Shown piece after piece: positions 35,401 through 42,500 of a stretch of 42,500 nucleotides of DNA. This stretch comes from Bigelowiella natans CCMP2755 (lineage: Eukaryota; Cercozoa; Chlorarachniophyceae). The stretch covers positions 97,501 through 140,000 of the forward strand of contig ADNK01000542.1 of the NCBI GenBank assembly GCA_000320545.1, read 5' to 3'. Made by a program: the position numbers and the translations under genes. The number at the start of each line of letters is the position of its first letter. The stretch's first letter is position 1. Below the pieces are notes generated by a model, which saw nothing but the letters and a program-made list of their open reading frames with translations, was not told the DNA's origin and searched no databases.

Positions 35401-38400
35401 TGCAAGGTTCACCAGCTTTCATTAAAAAAATGGCTGAAAGGTTTCTAGGCCATGGTGGTGGGGATGGTAGTAGTAGTAGTAGTATTAGCGGTGTACTAGC
35501 TGGACGTCGGTCTCCAGGAGAATCGAAGGGAGATGATGTGCTCTTGAATTCTGGAGGCGGTAGCTTTGCATTTCCTGATGGAATGCCTCAGGATGTTAAC
35601 GTTGATCAAGCCGAAGATCTACTCAAGTCCTTCCAAGAGATGCACGGCATGGGTGATGATATGGAGAGTAGCTTCGATGTAAGCAAAAGTAGTAGTAGTG
35701 GTAGATTAGTGGGTAGTAGCAGTAATGGCGAATGGACAGAGACGCCAATAGCAACTCCGAATACTACTAAATCGAAGAAACCACTTGAGAACAACAACAA
35801 CAACAACTCCAAGATTCCAACATTATCAACATTATCATCATCGTCGTCGTTGTCCTCACCACCACCATCATCAAAGCAGCAGCAACACCCACAGCAGTCT
35901 TCTGAGCTTTCATTGGAGCAAGTTTCACAAATGATAAGAGATGCAATTCTTTCCGGGGACAAAGATACGTTCAATAAGTTATGTGCAAGTTCATCTACGG
36001 CAGTGGATCTTACAGAGTACCTTGATATGGTGGTTGATGCTGCGAAGGCTGGAAGCATAGAAATACTGAGGCAATTAGTAGACCATAAAGCCGATATAGA
36101 TGCACAACATGGTAGTTCAGGAAGAACCGCATTAATGGAAAGCAGCAATATTGATGTCGTAACGTATCTAATAGAGTCCAAGGCGAATCTTGATATTCAG
36201 GATGAAGATGGAAATACTGCTCTCATGCACTCTGCAAAACATGGCACTCAAACAATAACCGAAGCTCTTGTTAAGGCTGATGCAAACGTTGATCTAAAAA
36301 ACAAAAAGGGTGTTACAGCAGCAGAAATATCTCGCCAACGAGGCGCTTATATGTTATCCCTCCTTGAAGGCGAGAATGATGATAAGAAGATCATGTCCAA
36401 GAATGGTGAGGAAAAGATGACGACGATTACTACTCCAGAGCAGGCTGTAGCACAGTATGAAACAGAATTGGCTAACGGAAGCATTGATGCTGCTCTGTCA
36501 CTTGCAGAATGCTACTTTTATGGAAAGGGTGTTGACCGAAATCCTGAGAAAGCTTTCGAGCTGTATAACAGTGAAATTCTTGCTGCAAATCCAAAAGCCC
36601 TCACCGAGGTCGGTCGTTGCTATCACTTTGGTATTGGCGTTGGAAAATCATTGGAAAAGGCCATTCCCAAGTACCAGGAAGCGGCGGAAATGAAGTATGC
36701 AGATGCACGTTGCGAGGTTGCGTGGTGCTTTGCGAAAGGGGAGGGGATTCCTAAGGAGCCTGAATTGGCATTCCAAATATTTACTGATCTTAGCCAATCT
36801 GACAATCACGCAGGGGCTATCTGTGGTCTTGGTTATTGTTACCAGAAAGGACTTGGTGTTTCTGTAGTCGATGAGAAGAAAGCTGTGTCACTATACGAGA
36901 AATCGGCTGCTCTGGGGCATGCCAACGCATATACACATCTTGGAAAGTGCTTTCTTGCTGCGAAAGACGACTCAGCTGCATTTCTGCTGTTCCAAAAGGG
37001 TTCAGATCTTGGAGATAGGGTGGGAAAGTACTGCCTCGCTCGCTGTTATCACGAGGGAAAAGGTGTTGCTAAGGACTCGAATAAAGCGGTTGAACTCTAC
37101 CAGAAAGCAACAATCTTGGGAGATACTGATGCCTTATTGCGGCTTGGAAGATGCTACATGAAAGGAGATGGAATTAAGAGAGACCCTACAAAAGCAGTAC
37201 AGCTTTATCAGCGTGCAACGGATCTTGAGAGCACTGGGGGTATGATATCTCTCGGAGACTGCTATGAAAGGGCTACTGGGGTTGAAAGAGACTTTAAAAA
37301 GGCTGCAGCACTGTATCATCAAGCAGCTGATAAGGGAGATCCTAGAGCTATTCTTCGATTGGGTGAGTGCTGCGAGAATGCGAAAGGGGTTGAGAAAGAT
37401 GCAAACATGGCTTTTAAGCACTACAAACGTGCACAAGAAGCAGGCCTGAATGAAGCAACGACTCGGTTAGCATGGTGTTATGCAAACGGTGTAGGAGTAG
37501 AAGAGAAAGACGGAGCTAAAGCCTTTGAGATGTTCTCAAAGGCCATAGAGAATGGCAGCAAGGAGGCTCTTCGAGGACTTGGGTTCTGCTATGAAAAAGG
37601 TCTAGGTGTAAGATCGAATCTTAGAAAGGCTGTGCAGATGTACCAGCAAGCTGCAGAAGCTGGCAACTCTACTGCTTGGAGCGACCTAGCAAATTGTGTC
37701 GTAAATGCGAGCGGAATGAGTCGCAACAACCAAAAGGCATTCCTGTTGTTCAAAAAATCAGCAAGTATGGGCGATGCTGTAGGAAACCGCAAGCTAGGCT
37801 GGTAGTAGTAGTAGTAATAGTAGTAGTACTAGTCCTCCTCACAATAATTGATTTATTCTTTCTTTGTTTCTTTCATCATCATAGGTGTTACGTCAAGGGC
37901 ATTGGAGTTGAGAAAGATGTGAGGAAGGGTGTGCAGTATTATCATCGTGCCGCTGATATGGGGGACTCTATGGCAATTTCAAGTTTGGGAGTTTGCTACG
38001 CTAAGGGCATGGGAGTTAGGAAAGATCAGGTAGTAGTTTGTGGTAGTAGTAGTAGTAGTAGTAGTTTATTTATGTACGTATTTATATATAATGTCGATCG
38101 ATATCAATACCGACGACGATTATGTCCTGTTATGAGAGAATTTGTCGATAATACTATATTCTCCCTAATGTTTGATTATTCTTCTTATGCTATGCTACTA
38201 CTGTAAGGTCAAAGCTTTTGAACTATTCAAACGTGCGGCAGAGATGGGAAATCCTACAGATATTTGCAACCTCGGGGTATGCTACAAGAAGGGGACAGGA
38301 GTTGAAGTCAATCATCAAAAAGCAGCCGAGTTGTACCAAAAGGCAGCGGACATGGGTGATGCAGCCGCTATTTGCAATCTTGGAGTGTGCTATTACAACG

Positions 38401-38554
38401 GCACTGGAGTTGAAAAAAACGGCGACAAGGCTCTTAGGTGCTACCTGCTGCAGCAACACTCACTTCATCATACGACATCAACAACATTCTATTGCTAACG
38501 GCGAATTATTATCAATGTGTAGAAACAAATAATTTCTATATGAATGTAATTATA

Positions 38555-38593
<39 letters not shown>

Positions 38594-39516
38594 ATTTATA
38601 TTTTTACATACATGTTATTTGCGACCCTCCCCGCAGTTTTTGGCATGAAGCCGCGAAGATGGGCAACTCCGCTGCAAAGCACAATCTGGAGCGTTGTCGA
38701 AAGCAGAGAGGGGGTGATAAAGCAGAATCTGTTCTCCTCCTTGCTGCTCTCAGTAAGCTGGTACTACAACTACTACTACTACTACTACTACTACTACCTC
38801 TTCCTCTCCTCCTCCTGCAATATTTATGTATCCTTATTTGCCCATCATCTTGCCCTAACACAAGAGGGAGGCAGGGCTTGTTCGATGTTGTGTGAAACAT
38901 CAATTTTTAAAACCTGATCGAGCGTCATCATTATCATCATCAACAACTACCATAATCATCATCATGCTGTTGATTTATTTGACAGGTTCCCCCAACGGTA
39001 AGTCACAAATCTATGATGCAGAGGCCATTATTTAAAGAACCTATGGCAACGTTGTCTCCAGAAGACCAAACAAAAAGAAGGTCTTTGGCCCTGGAGGCGC
39101 TCAAGATGACGTTAGAACTGGTTGGTAACATGTACTACTACTACTACTACTAGTAGTAGTAGTAGTAGTAGTAGTAGTAGCAGTAGTAGCGGTAGTAATA
39201 GGCTGCTACTAATGATGATGATAATGATTATCTTATGCACCACTGTTGTTTATTTGTACGACAACAGGTCCAGGCAAAGCACCGGAAGGATCTTGCTGAG
39301 GCTGCTCAGAGAGCAAGAGAACAAGCAAAAAATAGCGATGACGAGAGGAAATACAAAGACAGGGGAAAGTTAAGTTCAAAGACAGACCTGAGACTGATCC
39401 AACTGATCGATTCTTGCAAAGCCTTGTTAACTTTATTGTCGGAACCAAAGAAAAGAAATAATGCGCCCAAAATTGTAAAACCAATCCAGCTCCATCGCAA
39501 AAAAGAGAACAAGTAA
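32447..39516 (+). CDS. Kinesin motor fused to ankyrin and Sel1 repeats
   Basis: Exons 32447-32515, 32680-32786, 32863-32938, 33072-33199, 33329-33419, 33735-33815, 33901-34044, 34399-34486, 34654-37801, 37885-38029, 38208-38437, 38637-38730, 38986-39120 and 39268-39516 total 4785 nt, 1594 residues plus stop, all in phase. Residues 1-340 are an N-terminal kinesin motor: [10 protein letters not shown]-loop GQTGSGKT, switch [10 protein letters not shown], switch [10 protein letters not shown], then INQSLSALG and [20 protein letters not shown] short coiled coil (about 351-388) and a Ser/Gly/Gln-rich linker with repeat-derived runs follow. About 683-840 holds ankyrin-like repeats ([19 protein letters not shown]). 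From about 857 to 1450 come some 16 Sel1 repeats (G-x-A-x2-x-LG-x-CY-x-KG-x-GV). The charged tail is predicted helical. Motor and scaffold suggest a cargo-binding transporter; the cargo is unknown. Confidence 0.88.
32570..32599. repeat. (GGAA)n microsatellite in kinesin intron 1
   Basis: About seven perfect AAGG/GGAA units between exons 1 and 2 of the kinesin gene. Confidence 0.95.
33447..33693. repeat. Two nested tandem duplications in kinesin intron 5
   Basis: The first pair (about 33447-33502 and 33505-33548) shares ACCACATGATGATG and TGTGCTGGTGCTTGGACATGA. The second pair (about 33610-33650 and 33655-33693) shares GGAATCTGC-TGTTGCCAGG and AATTCATTCATTCATTC. Together they account for most of the intron (33420-33734). 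Confidence 0.9.
34361..34396. repeat. (ATGT)n microsatellite
   Basis: About nine units of ATGT directly upstream of the acceptor of kinesin exon 8. Confidence 0.95.
38555..38591. repeat. (TA)n microsatellite in kinesin intron 11
   Basis: About 36 bp of uninterrupted TA repeats between Sel1-coding exons. Confidence 0.95.
39139..39200. repeat. (CTA)n and (GTA)n facing runs in the last kinesin intron
   Basis: ACTACTACTACTACTACTAG is followed at once by about twelve TAG units, so the two runs are complementary and could pair as a hairpin in the transcript. Confidence 0.85.
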
Positions 39517-40566
39517 GGAAGGCTAAACAACGCACAGCACGGCAGGGTGAATAGTGGGAGTAAATTTTTAAAAGGACTCCTCTCTTCGTAAGGCTTTTAT
39601 GTGTGACTTTTGACGATTGTGTCATGAATGCTGATGAGAAAACATCGGCATGCATCAGCAGGAAGAAATGTTCAACACCCAATGTGCGTGCATGTGCAGT
39701 CAAGTCTGGAAGTACTAGAGTAGGGTGGGAACGAGGTTCATAGACTTAATGAGTACGATGACGAAGCCAACGTTACTAATCTGTGATGCACTGTGCGTAC
39801 GTCCTGCACTCACAGCTTGCATTGCTGCTATGCGCACCGCCAATGCAGTACAGCAGTCCCACCGCAATGTGCATTGAATGTGTTTTTTGGTGGTTTTCCA
39901 AGCTTTTTGATGACGAATAAGCTTGCTAGCTTGATGTGCGTGACCACCATGCATGCTCGCAAAGCCGATGTTACGTACAAGTTTCTGGCTGCATCTAGCT
40001 AGCTAAATGTGCCGCACATGCAGGCAATGGTGTGCACAGCAGATGCAAGACCATGCACATCTGGCAGCTAGAGCTAGCTAGATGCATCTCTTGCTGCATA
40101 CGATACACTATATATCTGCGTGCTAGCGTGCTCTGGCATAATAATTAGCGGTGGCGCTGGCATCAGTTCTGGAGATGCGCAGCTATACCTAGATACATAT
40201 ACATGCAGCACATGCATGCATGCGAAGAGGCGCTAGCTTTAGAGCTGCGTTTGTGCAGCTATCAACAGTCTCTGCGATGATATGATTTCCTCAGGTTTGA
40301 CATATCAGCCTCCGATCATGCATTTATGGGCAAGCGACATAACTGTCAGATTTCTGCCTCCAAGGGTGGGATCCATCATATGGGTGGGTGTTAATGGCTG
40401 CTCAAACGCAGCTAGCGCCTCTTCGCTTTCGTTCACTCGCTGCGCTCGTTTGCAAAAATTGCGAGACGCAGCGCTGCGTTTGCTGAGCTGATAACAGTTG
40501 CTGATGATTTCGGCGTTGGGACCCTTGGATGGCGAGCGCCTGAGCCGTCTCCCACAGGCTACGTCA
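39517..40566. other. Tail-to-tail gap rich in palindromic words
   Basis: No gene seen. It contains AGCTAGCTAAATGTGC near 39995, AGAGCTAGCTAGATGCATC near 40070 and CACATGCATGCATGCGAAG near 40209, together with many TGCA and GCGC words. Open frames such as 40282-40491 show nothing recognisable. Confidence 0.55.
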
Positions 40567-41273
40567 TCATGTTGAGAGACCTTCTAACATCTTCGTGAGC
40601 CCATCAATATCGTCTTCTCCTTCTTCGTTCTGTGAGGCAATCAAAATGATGAGTTCCATAATCACCATAAGAAGAACAATGTCTAGACGTATCGTCACAA
40701 GACCTCATCGTCATTCATCTCCATTTCGTCAAGGCAGTCATCCTTTTTGAGTTCCTAATGTAGTTTAGATATCATCATCATCAACATCATCAATCATCAT
40801 CATTTCGAACTGAACTCCTCGTGCTTCAGCAATACATCCAAACAATTCGAATATCAATCACAACTTTCAATGTGTCTTTGATAACGTTGACCCCCTTCGC
40901 ACTTATCATGTTCGCATCCAAATTTAATTTCTTCAGCGATGGTTTTGATCTGCGTATACAATCAATGGAATATTATAGAAGCACGTGTGTGTTTTTGCGA
41001 AGAATGGCGTTCCACCACCAACAACAACCTTATGAGCTTTATAAGAGCAGGAACGGTAAGAGCGGTGATTTCATTGTTGTACAGATTAATAGTCTCGATC
41101 TGCCGGGTAATGTTATTCTCAGTGATTACCGCAATTATGAACATGGATCGTAGTAGTACACTTACTGGACACTTGCTTTCGACGAGAGCATTGCATATTT
41201 GTGTTGCACCTGCTCGATCAACACCAACCAACAACCACCGCATAAAATAATACTCCTCCTCCTCCTCCTCCTC

Positions 41274-41304
<31 letters not shown>

Positions 41305-42172
41305 CTAATTAGAGAATAGTAGTTTTCGAACAAATTAAAGCAACAAGTACTAACCCTCTGACTTCAATTCATTCCCTTCCAAATTAAGAACTTTGAGTGC
41401 GCAGCACTGAAAACATATTCGATGTAATCATCGTTTCTATTATTCACAATTATTCCAGGTGGGTACAGTACATATGATATCATAAAATATCAACAGCAAT
41501 AGAGACTAGGTAGCGGTTGGTTGTTGAACCGACCTGCTTAATATAGGCTGCAATCACGGTCGCACTATCGCTACTGATGTCGTTCTCGCTCATCCCGAGT
41601 AATTCTAGATCAATCTATGATTGAAGAAAGAATAGAGAGAGGGTTGTTACTAATCTGAATATTAGTAGTACTTAACTACGTAGACAAGCATCTACTCCAT
41701 GCAAATCTAGCTGCTGCTGAATACATCATATGCATTCGAAATATTCATATTTGAAGTGGCTTAGGCTGGATAATGGCACAGTAGAGCAGCAGCAAAATAA
41801 AATCTAGTATTTGTAACAACATGTCATCAAAATATTATTCATTACCTCGTCGTTAACGAGACTTTTTAGGATACCAACACAGTGCTTTTCTCCTATACCT
41901 GAGCGTTATTGTTACAATGAAATTAGTTCTATTGATTTCTGCTATTCTTATTTATATATAAAAGTTGTGATGGGATGATGATGGCAACACCAGTTCCACT
42001 CAGATCAAGCCTCTTAAGTTTTTTCTGTCCTGGGAAAACCTGATAATAAGAATTCGAGGATCATATAAAAACTTATCACTACGTTAAATCAACCAGAACT
42101 TAGGAGGAGTGAGTTCTCATCACCTTTTCTTGAAAAATTGCACCTGCACCTTCGCCTGATTCAAACGTGTTG

Positions 42173-42213
<41 letters not shown>

Positions 42214-42476
42214 CAGGAATGAATGATGAAATGAGATCCACTTCAAGCTCCATGACACTCGTTTGTATGTAGAAGAATATTTGTTCTTCTTCTTAATGTC
42301 GTCGTTTGTTGTGAGCATTATCGTTATTACTTACCAAAGCTGTTGTCACTCAAGTCAACATTTACTAGTATTATTATCGTTATTACTTACCAAAGCTGTT
42401 GTCACTCAAGTCAACATTTACTAGTATTATTATCGTTATTACTTACCAAAGCTGTTGTCACTCAAGTCAACATTTA
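40567..42476 (-). CDS. RanGAP-like leucine-rich-repeat protein, N-terminus beyond window
   Basis: Exons (high to low): 42476-42447, 42420-42391 and 42364-42335 (three copies of one microexon), 42155-42124, 42039-41991, 41898-41846, 41614-41534, 41406-41355, 41209-41166, 41099-41029, 40949-40865, 40754-40704, 40629-40567. Phases agree throughout. The chain reads as LRRs of the Ran GTPase-activating type: NVDLSDNSFGEGAG, KLKRLDLSGTG, LKVLNLEGNELKSEGA, IETINLYNNEIT, LKKLNLDANMISAKG. It then ends in an acidic tail (MEMNDDENEEGEDDID) before GLTKMLEGLST. LRRs plus an acidic C-terminus are the hallmark of yeast and animal RanGAP, which triggers GTP hydrolysis by Ran at the cytoplasmic side of nuclear pores. 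The catalytic arginine region would lie further N-terminal, outside the window. Confidence 0.72.
41258..41304. repeat. (CTC)n-(CTA)n compound microsatellite
   Basis: CTC units pass into CTA units in the intron at 41210-41354 of the RanGAP-like gene. Confidence 0.95.
42177..42209. repeat. (GA)n microsatellite
   Basis: About sixteen GA units in the intron at 42156-42334 of the RanGAP-like gene. Confidence 0.95.
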
Positions 42477-42500
42477 CTAGTATTATTATCGTTATTACTT
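42319..42500. repeat. 56-bp perfect direct repeat, at least three units, open at window edge
   Basis: TTACCAAAGCTGTTGTCACT starts at 42331, 42387 and 42443, an exact 56-bp period. The unit also contains ATTATCGTTATTAC, and the start of a further unit is visible at 42497. On the minus strand each unit is a 30-nt microexon plus a 26-nt GT-AG spacer. Confidence 0.95.

Noticed and set aside
35606-36181. 191-codon minus-strand frame inside the kinesin gene
   Set aside because: It is antisense to the low-complexity linker and ankyrin region, with Leu runs complementary to repeat codons.
37802-37884. Stop codon after GNRKLGW as the end of the kinesin gene
   Set aside because: A GT-AG intron full of TAG repeats follows, and the next exon completes the split Sel1 repeat (W-C-Y-V-K-G).
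42331-42500. CRISPR-like array of direct repeats
   Set aside because: The whole 56-bp unit repeats exactly, with no variable spacers, inside a eukaryotic LRR gene.
1-42500. tRNA, rRNA or other structured RNA genes
   Set aside because: I saw no tRNA B-box with a matching cloverleaf and no rRNA-like stretch by eye; a covariance-model search would be decisive.

Overview
The window reads as nuclear DNA of a photosynthetic, intron-rich eukaryote. GT-AG introns, many of them 60-330 bp and full of microsatellites, interrupt almost every gene. A chlorophyll b reductase homologue (NYC1/NOL family) points to a lineage that handles chlorophyll b. Two other proteins appear to start with a signal-like segment followed by a basic, Ser/Arg-rich stretch, which is what plastid import looks like in algae with secondary plastids. 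Chlorophyll b plus bipartite presequences would fit a chlorarachniophyte-type alga, but this is inference. I assembled gene models by hand from frame, splice signals and family resemblance. For most multi-exon genes the summed exon lengths close in frame from start to stop.

Layout: 1-1852 (-) NYC1-like reductase, C-terminus off the left edge; 2272-4696 (+) secreted tandem alpha/beta hydrolase with a CE15-like first half; 5341-9688 (-) 18-exon DUF6816-like plastid protein; 10509-11285 (+) intronless orphan; 12356-14142 (-) SGNH hydrolase; 14298-14617 (+) doubtful small gene; 15716-16711 (-) secreted papilin-type cysteine protein; 17101-19403 (+) 12-exon protein with a SAP-like segment and a DUF493/YbeD-like domain; 21719-23694 (+) secreted GLG1-like Cys protein; 24685-26413 (-) ABHD12-like hydrolase; 27319-28454 (+) METTL21-like methyltransferase; 29335-31298 (-) two-pass membrane protein; 32447-39516 (+) kinesin motor fused to ankyrin and about 16 Sel1 repeats; 40567-42476 (-) RanGAP-like leucine-rich-repeat protein running off the right edge.

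Neighbouring genes almost always alternate strand. The head-to-head gaps are ordinary AT-rich spacers. The tail-to-tail gaps share a distinct texture rich in TGCATGCA- and GCTAGC-like palindromes. Two GC-richer blocks (about 14.6-15.5 and 19.7-21.4 kb) hold no gene I recognise.

No operon-like functional grouping is evident: plastid, secretory, nuclear-transport and cytoskeletal genes are mixed. The least ordinary items are the kinesin-ankyrin-Sel1 fusion, the triplicated 56-bp unit carrying a 30-nt microexon and a potential 26-nt intron in the RanGAP-like gene, and a long foldback element at 26.7-27.1 kb.
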